NCBI RefSeq assembly: GCF_007005445.1
Contig: NZ_CP041387.1
Span: forward strand, 3,001,001 to 3,065,000
Length of the DNA: 64,000 nucleotides
Direction of reading: 5' to 3'
Source: Rhodopseudomonas palustris
GTDB lineage: Bacteria; Pseudomonadota; Alphaproteobacteria; Rhizobiales; Xanthobacteraceae
The position numbers were made by a program, and so were the translations under genes. The number at the start of each line of letters is the position of its first letter. The first letter of the stretch is position 1. Shown here one piece after another: positions 28,430 to 38,114 of this stretch. The notes beneath the pieces are model-generated. The model did not search any database, had not been told where the DNA came from, and saw only the letters and a program-made list of their open reading frames with translations.

Positions 28430-29404
28430 ATGGAGATGCAGACGCTCGCACTCGGCTTCTTCGCGGCGGTCGCCGTCGGCGGGGTGGCGTGGGTCTTCAT
28501 CTATCCGCTGCTGTCCGGCGAGAAGAATGTGGAGAAGCGGCTCACCTCCGTGGCCAGAACGACTCCGGCCGTTCGTCAGGTCGACCGCACCCAGCGATCA
28601 CGTCGCGAGCAGATCGAGGGCTCGCTGAAGGAAATCGAGACCCGCAGCCAGAAGCAGAAGAACGTTCCGCTGGGAATGCGTCTGTCGCAGGCGGGACTGG
28701 ATTGGACGCCCGCCAAGTTCGGCGTGGTCTCCGCCGCGATCGGCGTGGTGGTCCTCGGCATCGCGATCATGATCGGCACCGGGCTTGTGGCCGCGGCCGG
28801 TCTCGGCTTTGCGGCCGGCTTCGGCCTGCCGCGCTGGACACTGGGCTTCCTCAAGCGGCGCCGCGAAAAGAAATTTCTCGCAGCCCTCCCCGACGCGGTC
28901 GACGTCATCGTCCGCGGCATCAAGGCGGGATTGCCGCTGTTCGATTCGATCAAGGTGGTCGCCGCCGACGCGCCGGAGCCGCTCCGCAGCGAATTCAACG
29001 CGATCATCGAGACCCAGGCGATCGGCATGCCGCTCGCCGACGCCTGCGCCCGGCTGTACGAGCGAATGCCACTGCCCGAAGCCAATTTCTTCGGCATCGT
29101 GATCGCGATCCAGCAGAAGTCCGGCGGCAACCTCTCGGAAGCACTCAGCAACCTTTCCAAGGTGCTGCGCGATCGCAAGAAGATGGCCGAGAAGATCCAG
29201 GCGATGTCGATGGAGGCCAAAGCCTCGGCGACGATCATCGGGGCGCTGCCGCTGATCGTGATGCTGCTGGTTTACCTGACCACCCCCGACTACATCTCGT
29301 TACTGTGGACGCATCCCACCGGGCGGCTTCTGCTCGCAGGCTCCGCGCTGTGGATGTCGGCAGGCATCTTCGTGATGAAGAAGATGATCAATTTCGACTT
29401 CTGA
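28430..29404 (+). CDS. tadB: Flp pilus inner-membrane platform protein TadB
   Basis: A 324-residue GspF-family membrane protein. An N-terminal helix is followed by a paired hydrophobic region (FGVVSAAIGVVVLGIAIMIGTG and AAGLGFAAGFGL), the GspF cytoplasmic core (FLAALPDAVDVIVRGIKAGLP to NLSEALSNLSKVLRDRKKM), and two C-terminal helices. It forms the platform contacted by CpaF. AAGGAG precedes the ATG by 9 nt. It is adjacent to its paralogue tadC. Confidence 0.93.
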   Translation: MEMQTLALGFFAAVAVGGVAWVFIYPLLSGEKNVEKRLTSVARTTPAVRQVDRTQRSRREQIEGSLKEIETRSQKQKNVPLGMRLSQAGLDWTPAKFGVVSAAIGVVVLGIAIMIGTGLVAAAGLGFAAGFGLPRWTLGFLKRRREKKFLAALPDAVDVIVRGIKAGLPLFDSIKVVAADAPEPLRSEFNAIIETQAIGMPLADACARLYERMPLPEANFFGIVIAIQQKSGGNLSEALSNLSKVLRDRKKMAEKIQAMSMEAKASATIIGALPLIVMLLVYLTTPDYISLLWTHPTGRLLLAGSALWMSAGIFVMKKMINFDF

Positions 29405-29413
29405 GGGCGATCC

Positions 29414-30388
29414 ATGGTCGATTTTCTGATCGAGAAATTCCACGATACGCGCTTCATGGCGACGCTGCTCGCGGCGATCGCGGCCGCCGCCACCGCCTAC
29501 ACGCTGGTCACCCCGTTCATCGTCGGCGATACCTTGGCCAAGCGGATGAAGGCGGTCGGCAGCGAACGCGAGCGGATACGCCAGCGCGAGCGTGACCGGC
29601 TCGCCAAAGCAGAAAAAGTGTCGCTGCGCCAGGCGCCGAAGAAATTCGTGGCCCGCGTGGTGGAAGACTTTAACCTCGCCAAATGGCTGGCGCAGGAGAG
29701 TGCGCGCGACAAGCTGGTGATGGCCGGCTATCGCGGCCAGGCGCCCTACATCACCTTTCTGTTCTTCCGCCTGGTGATGCCGGTCGTCTTCGGCCTGGCT
29801 TCGGCGCTGTACATCTTCGTGATCACCGATCTGCAGCAGCCGCTCACCGTCAAGATCGGCATTTGCATCGCCGCGATCTTCTTCGGCATGCAGGCTCCCA
29901 TGCTGTTTCTGAAGAACGCGATTCAGAAGCGGCAATTGTCGATCAAGCGGGCGTTTCCCGACGCGCTCGATCTGCTGCTGATCTGCATCGAATCCGGCAT
30001 GTCGATCGAAGCGGCGTTTCGCCGGGTGTCGATCGAGATCGGCTCGCAGTCGATACCGCTCGCCGAAGAGTTCACCCTTACGACTGCCGAATTATCGTAC
30101 CTGCAGGATCGCAAGCAGGCCTACGAAAACCTCGCGCAGCGCACCGGCCTCGACGGCGTCAAATCGGTCTGCCTGGCGCTGCAGCAGTCGGAGCGCTACG
30201 GCACCCCGCTCGGTCAGAGCCTGCGGGTGATGGCACAGGAGAACCGCGACATGCGGATGAACGAGGCCGAGAAGAAGGCCGCCGCGCTGCCGCCCAAGCT
30301 CACCGTTCCGATGATCGTGTTCTTCCTGCCGGTGCTGTTCGTGGTGATCCTCGGCCCGACCGGCATCCGCCTCGCGGCGATGCAGTAA
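29414..30388 (+). CDS. tadC: Flp pilus inner-membrane platform protein TadC
   Basis: A 324-residue GspF-family partner of TadB. The core reads KRAFPDALDLLLICIESGMSIEAAFRRVS and LGQSLRVMAQENRDMRMNEAEKKAAALPPKLTVPMIVFFLPVLFVVILGP, the typical TadC ending. About four hydrophobic segments are visible. It is the last plus-strand tad gene; the next gene (tadD) converges from the other strand after 28 bp. Confidence 0.93.
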   Translation: MVDFLIEKFHDTRFMATLLAAIAAAATAYTLVTPFIVGDTLAKRMKAVGSERERIRQRERDRLAKAEKVSLRQAPKKFVARVVEDFNLAKWLAQESARDKLVMAGYRGQAPYITFLFFRLVMPVVFGLASALYIFVITDLQQPLTVKIGICIAAIFFGMQAPMLFLKNAIQKRQLSIKRAFPDALDLLLICIESGMSIEAAFRRVSIEIGSQSIPLAEEFTLTTAELSYLQDRKQAYENLAQRTGLDGVKSVCLALQQSERYGTPLGQSLRVMAQENRDMRMNEAEKKAAALPPKLTVPMIVFFLPVLFVVILGPTGIRLAAMQ

Positions 30389-30416
30389 CGCATCGAGACC
30401 CGGCCGTGGTTCGCCG

Positions 30417-31208
30417 TCAGCGGCCCGAAGCCATCACGCCGCGGCCGGCACGCGCCGCGTCCTGGCCGCTCACCATCTGCTTGAGATAGGCGACGTTGGC
30501 GGCCGCTTCGTCCGGCGGCAGATCCGCACGGACGATCGACTCCGCCTCGGCGTAGCGGCCCTGCAATCCGATCACCAGCGCCAGATTCTGCCGTACCCGC
30601 TCGTCGGCCCGGCCGCTGGAATAGGCCTGACGCAAGGTCTCTTCGGCCCTGGGCAGTTCCTTGGTCAGCACATAGGACATGCCGAGGTTCGACAGCACCG
30701 AGGGCTCGCCCGGCGCCAGCCGCAACGCGCTGGCATAGTAGCGCCGCGCCTCGTCGTTGCGACCCATCTGGTCCAGCACGGTGCCCTGCACCGACAGAAT
30801 CCGCCAGTCCGGATTGTCCGGGCTGTGTGCCCGCGACAGCGTATCGAACGCGAGTTGGAAATTGCCGTTGTCGGCGAGCGCGCGGCCGTAGGCGGCGCGC
30901 ACGGCCTTGTTGCTCGGATTGGCGAGCGAGGCTTTTTCCAGCACCGCCACCGCCTGGGCGCGCTGCCCGATCGCACGCAGCGCGTTGCCGTAAGCGATAG
31001 CAGCGGCGGGATCGCTCGGTCGCGCCCGGTATCGCTCACCGGTGATATCCGCAGTGCGGCTTGGATCGGCCGGAGCCTCGCTGCGTTCGCCGAGCGCCCC
31101 CGTGACGCCCGACATGCCCACCGTCTTGCAACCTGCGAGACTGACCGCAAGGCTGACGGTCAGCGCCGCGGATGCAACAAACCGGGCAAGACAAGACAGC
31201 TCGCGCAT
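30417..31208 (-). CDS. tadD: TPR lipoprotein TadD
   Basis: A 263-residue TPR protein. The N-terminus MRELSCLARFVASAALTVSLAVSLAGCKTVG has a lipoprotein signal with lipobox LAGC. At least four TPR repeats follow (AIAYGNALRAIGQRAQAVAVLEKASLANPSN, RAAYGRALADNGNFQLAFDTLSRA and similar). TadD is an outer-membrane-associated assembly factor of the Flp pilus. The ATG at 31208 has AAGGG close upstream; a GTG at 31223 would put that site inside the gene. It converges on tadC. Confidence 0.85.
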   Translation of the reverse strand: MRELSCLARFVASAALTVSLAVSLAGCKTVGMSGVTGALGERSEAPADPSRTADITGERYRARPSDPAAAIAYGNALRAIGQRAQAVAVLEKASLANPSNKAVRAAYGRALADNGNFQLAFDTLSRAHSPDNPDWRILSVQGTVLDQMGRNDEARRYYASALRLAPGEPSVLSNLGMSYVLTKELPRAEETLRQAYSSGRADERVRQNLALVIGLQGRYAEAESIVRADLPPDEAAANVAYLKQMVSGQDAARAGRGVMASGR

Positions 31209-31320
31209 GGCACCCTTACTCACAAAGCCGACGACTTCCGGCTCAGCAATAGAGCGTTAACCCTAATGTTGGGTTAATCCGATGGCGTCGCCGCCGCCCA
31301 CGATTCGAAAGACGCAACTC

Positions 31321-32703
31321 ATGCACGCGATGTTTCAATCTGTTTCCGACCAGCCGGCCGTTCCGATCTCGTTCGTCACCAGATCGAGCTGGGACACGAT
31401 CCGCGCCGGGCTGCCCGAAGCCGCGCAGCGGTTTGCGGCGGCGGCGGGCTACAACGGCAAACCCGGGCAGTATCTGGCGCTGCCAACGGCGGAAGGCGAC
31501 ATCGGCCACGTGTTGTTCGGGCTCGACGAGGCGGATGCCAAGGGGCACGACCCGTTCCGTCCCGGCGCCCTGCCCGGCCTGCTGCCGGCCGGCAGCTATC
31601 GCTTCGCCAACGCGCCGCACGACGCCCGGCTCGCGGTGCTGGCCTTCGCGCTCGGGGCCTACAAGTTCGGCCGCTATCGCCACGCCGAGCCCTCGGCCGT
31701 GAAACTGGTGCCGCCGGACGGCATCGACGTGGCAGCGATCAGCCGCACCGCAGAAGCCGTGGCGCTGGCACGGGACCTGATCAACACCCCGGCGAACGAC
31801 ATGGGACCGGCCGAACTTGCCGAAGCGGCGCAGGTTCTGGCGCAACGCTTCGGTGCGACATTCGACACGATCGTCGGCGACGACCTCGCCACCCGCAACT
31901 TCCCGCTGATCCGCGCCGTCGGCATGGCCTCGACCCGCGCGCCGCGGCTGATCGACCTGACCTGGGGCGACGCTTCGCATCCGAGGGTGACGCTGGTCGG
32001 CAAGGGCGTTTGCTTCGACACCGGCGGGCTCGACCTGAAGCCGTCGAGCGCCATGCTGATCATGAAGAAGGACATGGGCGGCGCCGCCAACGTCCTGGCG
32101 CTGGCCTCGATGATCATGGATGCCGGATTGAAGCTGCGGCTGCGCGTACTGATCCCGGCTGTCGAGAACGCCGTCGCCGGCAATGCGATGCGTCCACTCG
32201 ACATCTTCGCCTCACGCAAGGGGCCGACCGTCGAGATCGGCAACACCGACGCCGAAGGCCGCTTGGTGCTGGCCGACGCGCTGGCCTATGCGGATGAAGA
32301 AGCCCCCGACCTGTTGATTGATCTCGGCACCCTGACCGGTGCCGCCCGCGTCGCGCTCGGTCCCGACCTGCCGCCCTACTACACCAACGATGAAGCGCTG
32401 GCGCTGGACCTCGCACGCCACGCGAAGGCCGAGCACGATCCGCTGTGGCGGATGCCGCTGTGGGCCCCGTACGACTCGTGGCTCGACTCCAAGGTCGCGA
32501 ACATCAACAACGCGCCGTCCGGCGGCTTCGCCGGCTCGATTACCTGCGCGCTGTTCCTGCAGCGTTTCGTCGAAGCAGCCAGGAGCTGGCTGCATGTCGA
32601 CATCTACGGCTGGACCCCGAAGGCCAAGCCCGGCCGGCCCGAAGGCGGCGAATGCCAGGCCGCGCGCGCGATCTTCGCGCTGTTGAGCGAGCGCTATGGC
32701 TGA
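31321..32703 (+). CDS. M17-family leucyl aminopeptidase
   Basis: A cytoplasmic di-metal aminopeptidase of about 460 residues. The C-terminal catalytic domain contains GKGVCFDTGGLDLKPSSAML with the metal ligands and the family signature NTDAEGRL, followed by DLGTLTGAARVALG and a GGFAGS loop. The N-terminal domain is shorter than in E. coli PepA, so it resembles PepB/bradyrhizobial leucyl aminopeptidases. The start is uncertain: 31321 (MHAMFQSVSD) or an in-frame ATG at 31282. The stop overlaps the following NlpC/P60 gene by 8 bp. Confidence 0.88.
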   Translation: MHAMFQSVSDQPAVPISFVTRSSWDTIRAGLPEAAQRFAAAAGYNGKPGQYLALPTAEGDIGHVLFGLDEADAKGHDPFRPGALPGLLPAGSYRFANAPHDARLAVLAFALGAYKFGRYRHAEPSAVKLVPPDGIDVAAISRTAEAVALARDLINTPANDMGPAELAEAAQVLAQRFGATFDTIVGDDLATRNFPLIRAVGMASTRAPRLIDLTWGDASHPRVTLVGKGVCFDTGGLDLKPSSAMLIMKKDMGGAANVLALASMIMDAGLKLRLRVLIPAVENAVAGNAMRPLDIFASRKGPTVEIGNTDAEGRLVLADALAYADEEAPDLLIDLGTLTGAARVALGPDLPPYYTNDEALALDLARHAKAEHDPLWRMPLWAPYDSWLDSKVANINNAPSGGFAGSITCALFLQRFVEAARSWLHVDIYGWTPKAKPGRPEGGECQAARAIFALLSERYG

Positions 32704-33553
32704 TCCAGAGTTCGATCGGAGACTGACGCCGGCGCGGCCCGATCTCGCGGCGAGACATCTCGAAGGCCAGGTCGCCGCTGCGCGGTTCGTCGACGGCGAG
32801 ACCTTCGCGATCGGCGCCGCGATCGCACCGCTGCGGCGGACGCCGCACACCGACGCTCCGCTGGAGACCGAGGCGCTGCTCGGCGAACGCGTCGTCATCT
32901 ATGATCGCAACGACGACGGCTGGGCGTGGGGTCAGCTCGTGACCGACCACTATGTCGGCTGGCTGCCGGTTGCGGCCTTGCGTCGATCCGCCTCGAAGCC
33001 GACCCACAGGGTTTCAGCACTCCGCGCCTTTGCTTTCCCCGCTGCGTCGATCAAATTGCCGCCGATCGCGACGTTGCCGCTCGGCGCACGGCTCGCGGTT
33101 CTCGGCGAGGACGCGGGCTTCGCAGTCACGCAGGACGGCTGGTACCTGCCCCTACAGCACCTTGCCGCGCTCGATTGCTTCGAGACCGACTTCGTGGCCG
33201 TCGCCGAGCGCTTCGTCGGCACCCCGTATTTGTGGGGCGGACGTACCAGTCTCGGCATCGATTGTTCAGGACTGGTCCAGACCGCGCTCGCCGCCTGCGG
33301 CATCAACGCTCCCCGCGACAGCGATATGCAGGAGGCAGCGCTGGGGAAACCGTTGCCGCTCACTGGCGGGCCGGCGCTCAAGCGTGGCGACCTGATGTTC
33401 TGGAAAGGCCACGTCGCGATCGTGCGCGACGCGGAGAGCATCGTTCACGCCAACGCGTATCACATGGCGACGGCGATCGAACCGGCGCAGCAAGCGATCG
33501 TCCGGATCGCAGACGGCGGCAGCGCCCTGACCGCGATCAAGCGGCTCGGCTGA
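32696..33553 (+). CDS. NlpC/P60-family peptidase with SH3 domains
   Basis: A 285-residue cell-wall peptidase. Bacterial SH3-like regions span about residues 40-150 (GERVVIYDRNDDGWAWGQL, then VGWLP). The NlpC/P60 domain follows, with catalytic Cys in SLGIDCSGLVQTAL and His in FWKGHVAIVRD. Such enzymes cut gamma-D-Glu-diamino acid bonds in peptidoglycan peptides. I see no signal peptide, so it may act on muropeptides in the cytoplasm. This fits its translational overlap with an aminopeptidase. It converges with, and overlaps by 17 bp, the NUDIX gene. Confidence 0.88.
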   Translation: MADPEFDRRLTPARPDLAARHLEGQVAAARFVDGETFAIGAAIAPLRRTPHTDAPLETEALLGERVVIYDRNDDGWAWGQLVTDHYVGWLPVAALRRSASKPTHRVSALRAFAFPAASIKLPPIATLPLGARLAVLGEDAGFAVTQDGWYLPLQHLAALDCFETDFVAVAERFVGTPYLWGGRTSLGIDCSGLVQTALAACGINAPRDSDMQEAALGKPLPLTGGPALKRGDLMFWKGHVAIVRDAESIVHANAYHMATAIEPAQQAIVRIADGGSALTAIKRLG

Positions 33554-34175
33554 AACACTCCCGCAACTGCGCACGATTCAGTGCCAGCCACTGCATCGCG
33601 GTGACCAGCAGCGCGTTGCTGAACGCGCCCCGGCTCAGCGCCGCGAGCGCCTCGTCGATCGACACGACGAACGGCTCGGTGTCCTCGTCCTCTTCGGCAA
33701 GACCGGCACGTTGCAGCACCGCGCTGGAATCGACGTGGCCGACGAAGAACACGATCTGCTCGTCGGTGATGCCGGGCGTCGGCAGCACGCAGTACAGCTC
33801 CGCGAGCTGATCGGGAGCGACCCCGATCTCCTCGATGCATTCACGTCGCGCGGCCTCGGCATCGGTTTCGTGCGGATCGATCCGCCCGGCAACGATCTCG
33901 ACCATGTCGCCGCGCCCGGTTGCGAAATGCGCCGGCAGCCTGAACTGACGGATCAGCACCACCGCGTCCCGTGCGAGATCGATCGGGATCACCGCGGCGA
34001 CCCGGCTGGCGCGCAGCACATCGCGCTGCTGCAGCAACGGAGGTTCGCCCTCGCGCCGCAGCGAAACCTCGTAGCGTTCGTAGGCCATAAAGCCCTTCCC
34101 GATCGTCTCGGGCACCGACACGGTAACATCGGCCGCGCGATCCGCGAGCTGATCAGTTTCGTCACGTTCGCTCAT
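33537..34175 (-). CDS. NUDIX hydrolase (ADP-ribose pyrophosphatase-like)
   Basis: A 212-residue hydrolase with an exact NUDIX box: G-x5-E-x7-REUxEExGU read in GRIDPHETDAEAARRECIEE followed by IGV. The region before it (VVLIRQFRLPAH) is typical of ADP-sugar pyrophosphatases of the NudF type. The substrate is likely a nucleoside-diphosphate sugar, by similarity only. I start at the ATG at 34175 (MSERDETDQL); upstream codons run into yejF. Confidence 0.87.
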   Translation of the reverse strand: MSERDETDQLADRAADVTVSVPETIGKGFMAYERYEVSLRREGEPPLLQQRDVLRASRVAAVIPIDLARDAVVLIRQFRLPAHFATGRGDMVEIVAGRIDPHETDAEAARRECIEEIGVAPDQLAELYCVLPTPGITDEQIVFFVGHVDSSAVLQRAGLAEEDEDTEPFVVSIDEALAALSRGAFSNALLVTAMQWLALNRAQLRECFSRAA

Positions 34176-34182
34176 CAAGCAC

Positions 34183-35820
34183 CTATTGCGCCGCGGCGAC
34201 GTCCGGAGCGGTTTCGAGCCGGAACGCGGCGGCAAACAGCGCTCGCGTATAATCCGTCTTCGGGTTTTTGAACAGCTCCGCCGCCGGGCCTTCCTCGACG
34301 ACCTTGCCGTGCTTCATGACGATCAGATGACTGGCGAGCGAGGCGACGACTCGCAGGTCGTGGGAAATGAACATGTAAGTGAGATCGCGCTTGCGCTGCA
34401 ATTCGCGCAGCAGGTCGACCATCTGCGCCTGAAACAACATGTCGAGCGCGCTGGTCGGCTCGTCGAGCACGACGAAGTTCGGCTCCAGCACCACTGCGCG
34501 CGCGATCGAGATGCGCTGCCTCTGGCCGCCGGAGAACTCATGCGGATAACGGAAGCGCGTCGCCGGATCGAGACCGACATCCGTGAGCGCCTTGACCACC
34601 CGCGCCTCGCGCTCGGCCTCGCCGATCTGCGGCTGGTGCACGCTCAGTCCCTCGGCGATGATGTCGCCGACCGACATGCGCGGGCTGAGCGCGCCGAACG
34701 GATCCTGAAATACGATCTGCATGTCGCGGCGGAACGGCCGCATCTGCTTGAACTTCAACCCCTGGATATTGTTGGACAGAAACACGATCGGGCCTTCGGA
34801 GGAGATCAGCCGCAACATCGCCAGTCCCAGCGTGGTCTTGCCCGAACCGGACTCGCCGACCACACCGAGCGTCTCGCCCTTGCGGATCGCGAGCGTCACG
34901 CCGTCCACCGCCTTGATATGGCCGACGGTCTTGCGCAGCAGCCCGCGCTTGATCGGAAACCAGACCTTGAGATCGTCGGTCGAAATCACGACCGGCGCGT
35001 CGGGACGCGGCGGGGCCGGATCCGGCTTCGGCTCGGCGGCGAGCAGCGCCTGCGTGTAGGCGTGCTGAGGTGCGGTGAAGACTTGTTCGACAGGCCCCTG
35101 CTCGACGATCTTGCCGGTGTGCATCACGCAGACGGTGTCGGCGATGCGGCGGACGATGCCGAGATCGTGGGTGATGAACAGCATGCTCATTCCGAGTCTG
35201 GCGCGGATGTCGGCAAGCAGCGCCAGAATCTGCGCCTGCACGGTGACGTCGAGCGCGGTAGTCGGCTCGTCGGCGATCAGCAGATCCGGCTCGTTGGCCA
35301 GCGCCATCGCAATCATCACCCGCTGCCGCTGGCCGCCGGACAGTTGATGCGGATAGCTGGCAAGCCGCGTCTCGGGCTCGGGAATGCCGACCTGGGTCAG
35401 CAGTTCGACGATCCGCGCCCGCGCCTTGGCGCCGCGCGGACCGCTGTGCAGTTGCAGGATCTCGCCGATCTGCTGCTCGATCGTGTGCAGCGGATTGAGC
35501 GAGGTCATCGGCTCCTGAAACACGATCGAGATCTCGTTGCCGCGAATGCCGCGAATCTCGTGCTCCGACATCCCGAGCAGCTCGCGGCCCTTGAACCGGA
35601 TCTGACCGGACGGATGCGAAGCGCTCGGATAAGGCAGCAGCTTCAGGATCGACAGCGCACTGACCGACTTGCCCGAACCGGACTCACCGACCAGCGCGAC
35701 GCATTCGCCGCGTTTGATCTGGTACGAAACATGGTCGACCGCGGTGGTGGTGCCGCTCGGCTGGTGAAACGCAACCGACAGATCGCTGACGTCGAGCAGG
35801 GGCTGGTTGATCGCGTCCAT
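34183..35820 (-). CDS. yejF: Oligopeptide ABC transporter dual ATP-binding protein YejF
   Basis: A 545-residue protein with two fused ABC cassettes. First: Walker [13 protein letters not shown], signature [15 protein letters not shown], Walker B LLIADEP. Second: Walker [13 protein letters not shown], signature [15 protein letters not shown], Walker B FVVLDEP. Both are of the Dpp/Opp type. In E. coli YejABEF imports microcin C and peptides; in rhizobia it aids peptide uptake and resistance. The start [14 protein letters not shown] at 35820 is 5 bp from the yejE stop. It is the last gene of the operon. Confidence 0.93.
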   Translation of the reverse strand: MDAINQPLLDVSDLSVAFHQPSGTTTAVDHVSYQIKRGECVALVGESGSGKSVSALSILKLLPYPSASHPSGQIRFKGRELLGMSEHEIRGIRGNEISIVFQEPMTSLNPLHTIEQQIGEILQLHSGPRGAKARARIVELLTQVGIPEPETRLASYPHQLSGGQRQRVMIAMALANEPDLLIADEPTTALDVTVQAQILALLADIRARLGMSMLFITHDLGIVRRIADTVCVMHTGKIVEQGPVEQVFTAPQHAYTQALLAAEPKPDPAPPRPDAPVVISTDDLKVWFPIKRGLLRKTVGHIKAVDGVTLAIRKGETLGVVGESGSGKTTLGLAMLRLISSEGPIVFLSNNIQGLKFKQMRPFRRDMQIVFQDPFGALSPRMSVGDIIAEGLSVHQPQIGEAEREARVVKALTDVGLDPATRFRYPHEFSGGQRQRISIARAVVLEPNFVVLDEPTSALDMLFQAQMVDLLRELQRKRDLTYMFISHDLRVVASLASHLIVMKHGKVVEEGPAAELFKNPKTDYTRALFAAAFRLETAPDVAAAQ

Positions 35821-35825
35821 GCGGC

Positions 35826-37004
35826 TCACCTGAACGTCTTGCGCGGGTCGAAGGCGTCGCGAACGGCCTCGCCGATGAAGATCAGCAGCGACAGCATGAC
35901 CGCAACCGCGAAGAAGCCGGTGAAGCCGAGCCAGGGCGCCTGGACGTTGGCCTTGCCCTGCGCCAGCAGTTCCCCGAGCGACGGCGAGCCGGGCGGCAGG
36001 CCGAAGCCGAGGAAGTCGAGCGCGGTGAGCGTCATCACCGAGGACGAGACGATGAACGGCAGAAACGTCATGGTCGCCACCATCGCGTTCGGCAGCAGGT
36101 GCCGCACCATGATCTTGGCATTGGAAACACCCAGCGCGCGAGCCGCGGTGATATATTCGAAATTGCGGCCGCGCAGGAATTCGGCGCGCACCAGACCGAC
36201 CAGCGACACCCAGGAAAACAGCAACAAAATGCCGAGCAGCACGAAGAAGCCCGGCACCAGCACCGACGACAGGATCAGCAGCAGATAAAGCGACGGGATC
36301 GCGGTCCAGACTTCGATCAAGCGCTGGAAGGTCAGATCGACCCATCCGCCGAAATAGCCCTGGATACCGCCGGCCGCGATGCCGATGATCGACGACACAA
36401 TCGTCAGGCTCAGGCCGAACAGGATCGAGATCCGGAAGCCGTAGATCAGCCGCGCCACCACGTCGCGACCCTGATCGTCGGTCCCGAGCCAGTTGTACTC
36501 GAGGTCTCGACAGCTCTTGACGTCTTTCTTGGCGACCACCGCCGCGCATTCCTGTTCGGTCAGCATCCAGGTCGGTTTCGACGGCGCCGGCGTCGGCAGA
36601 TCGAGATTGTGGGTGCCGTAGGAGTAACGGATCGGAGGCCAGATCACGACGCCTCCCTTGTCGGCGATCAGCTTCTGCAAATATGGGTCGCGGTAATCGG
36701 CCGCCGTCTCGAAATCGCCGCCGAAGGTGGTCTCGGAATACGTCACGACGGCTGGGAAATAGTAATGACCGTCGAGCTTGATCAGCAGCGGCCGGTTATT
36801 GGCGATGAACTCGGCGAACAGCGACACCCCGAACAGCACCAGGAATATCCACAAGGACCAGTAGCCACGGCGATTGGCCTTGAAGTTCTGCCACCGCCGC
36901 TTGTTCAGCGGCGACAGCGCCAGCCGGTTTCGCGTCGGCGGTACTGCCTCGCCCAGCGGCATGTTGGTGGTGCTCTCGATCGGCTCGCGTGCGATCAGCG
37001 TCAT
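35826..37004 (-). CDS. yejE: Oligopeptide ABC transporter permease YejE
   Basis: A 392-residue DppC-type permease. The N-terminal helix (YWSLWIFLVLFGVSLFAEFIANN) is followed by a long periplasmic insert (about residues 60-160) that is characteristic of YejE. The transport domain then has HNWLGTDDQGRD-like YNWLGTDDQGRDVVARLIYG and the EAA loop EYITAARALGVSNAKIMVRHLLPNA. The start ATG shares one base with the yejB stop (TGATG). Confidence 0.93.
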   Translation of the reverse strand: MTLIAREPIESTTNMPLGEAVPPTRNRLALSPLNKRRWQNFKANRRGYWSLWIFLVLFGVSLFAEFIANNRPLLIKLDGHYYFPAVVTYSETTFGGDFETAADYRDPYLQKLIADKGGVVIWPPIRYSYGTHNLDLPTPAPSKPTWMLTEQECAAVVAKKDVKSCRDLEYNWLGTDDQGRDVVARLIYGFRISILFGLSLTIVSSIIGIAAGGIQGYFGGWVDLTFQRLIEVWTAIPSLYLLLILSSVLVPGFFVLLGILLLFSWVSLVGLVRAEFLRGRNFEYITAARALGVSNAKIMVRHLLPNAMVATMTFLPFIVSSSVMTLTALDFLGFGLPPGSPSLGELLAQGKANVQAPWLGFTGFFAVAVMLSLLIFIGEAVRDAFDPRKTFR

Positions 37005-38113
37005 CAGACGTCCCGCGCCTCGAAGTCGATCCGCGGATCGATCCACATATAGGTGAGATCGGAGATCAGGTTCACCACCAGGCCGACCAGCGAAAACACG
37101 AACAGCGTTCCGAACACCACCGGATAATCCCGGTTCAACACGCTCTCGAAACCGAGCAGGCCGAGCCCGTCGAGCGAAAAGATGGTCTCGATCAGCAGCG
37201 ATCCGGAAAAGAACGCGCCGATAAAGGCGCTCGGAAACCCGGCGATCACGATCAGCATGGCGTTGCGGAAGATGTGACCATACAGCACCTGGGTCTGGCT
37301 GCAGCCCTTGGCGCGCGCGGTCATGACGTATTGCTTGCGGATCTCGTCGAGGAATGAGTTCTTGGTCAGCAGCGTCATGGTGGCGAACGCGCCGAGCGCC
37401 ATCGAGATCAGCGGCAAGGTCAGGTGCCAGAAATAGTCGATGATCTTCCAGTACCAGGGAAAATCGCTCCAGCCGTCGGATGTCAGCCCGCGCAGCGGAA
37501 ACCAACTGAAGAACGAGCCGCCAGCGAACAGAATGATCAACAGGATCGCAAACAGGAAGCCCGGGATCGCAAACCCGATGATGATCACCGCCGAAGTCCA
37601 GGTGTCGAACTTCGAGCCGTCCTGGACCGCCTTGCGGATGCCGAGCGGGATCGACACCAGGTAGGTCAGTAGCGTCATCCAGATTCCGAGCGACATCGAG
37701 ACCGGCAGCTTCTCCTTGATCAATTGCAGGACGCTGACGTCGCGGAAGTAGCTGTTGCCGAAATCGAACCGGGCGAAATTCCACAGCATGATCGCAAAGC
37801 GCTCGGGTGCCGGCTTGTCGAAGCCGAACTGTCTCTCCAAACTCTTGACGAATTCGGGATCGAGGCCCTGCGCACCGCGATATTTCGAGTTGACCGCATC
37901 GGCCGACCCCGCCGCTTGCGGCCGCGAACCGAAATCGCCGCCGGACGAGCCGGAGACGCGCGACGATGCGCCTGTGTCGGCACCAGAGATCTGCGCGATC
38001 ACCCGTTCGACAGGCCCGCCCGGCGCGAACTGCACCACGACGAACGACACGAACAGAATCCCGAGCAGCGTCGGAAACATCAGAAGAATGCGGCGGGTAA
38101 TATAGGCGGCCAT
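37004..38113 (-). CDS. yejB: Oligopeptide ABC transporter permease YejB
   Basis: A 369-residue DppB-type permease starting MAAYITRRILLMFPTLLGILFVSFVVVQFAPGG. The EAA motif is EIRKQYVMTARAKGCSQTQVLYGHIFRNAML. A Ser/Gly-rich periplasmic loop follows the first helix, as in YejB. The ATG at 38113 is 1 bp from the stop of the second binding-protein gene, so translation is coupled. Confidence 0.93.
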   Translation of the reverse strand: MAAYITRRILLMFPTLLGILFVSFVVVQFAPGGPVERVIAQISGADTGASSRVSGSSGGDFGSRPQAAGSADAVNSKYRGAQGLDPEFVKSLERQFGFDKPAPERFAIMLWNFARFDFGNSYFRDVSVLQLIKEKLPVSMSLGIWMTLLTYLVSIPLGIRKAVQDGSKFDTWTSAVIIIGFAIPGFLFAILLIILFAGGSFFSWFPLRGLTSDGWSDFPWYWKIIDYFWHLTLPLISMALGAFATMTLLTKNSFLDEIRKQYVMTARAKGCSQTQVLYGHIFRNAMLIVIAGFPSAFIGAFFSGSLLIETIFSLDGLGLLGFESVLNRDYPVVFGTLFVFSLVGLVVNLISDLTYMWIDPRIDFEARDV

Positions 38114-38114
38114 G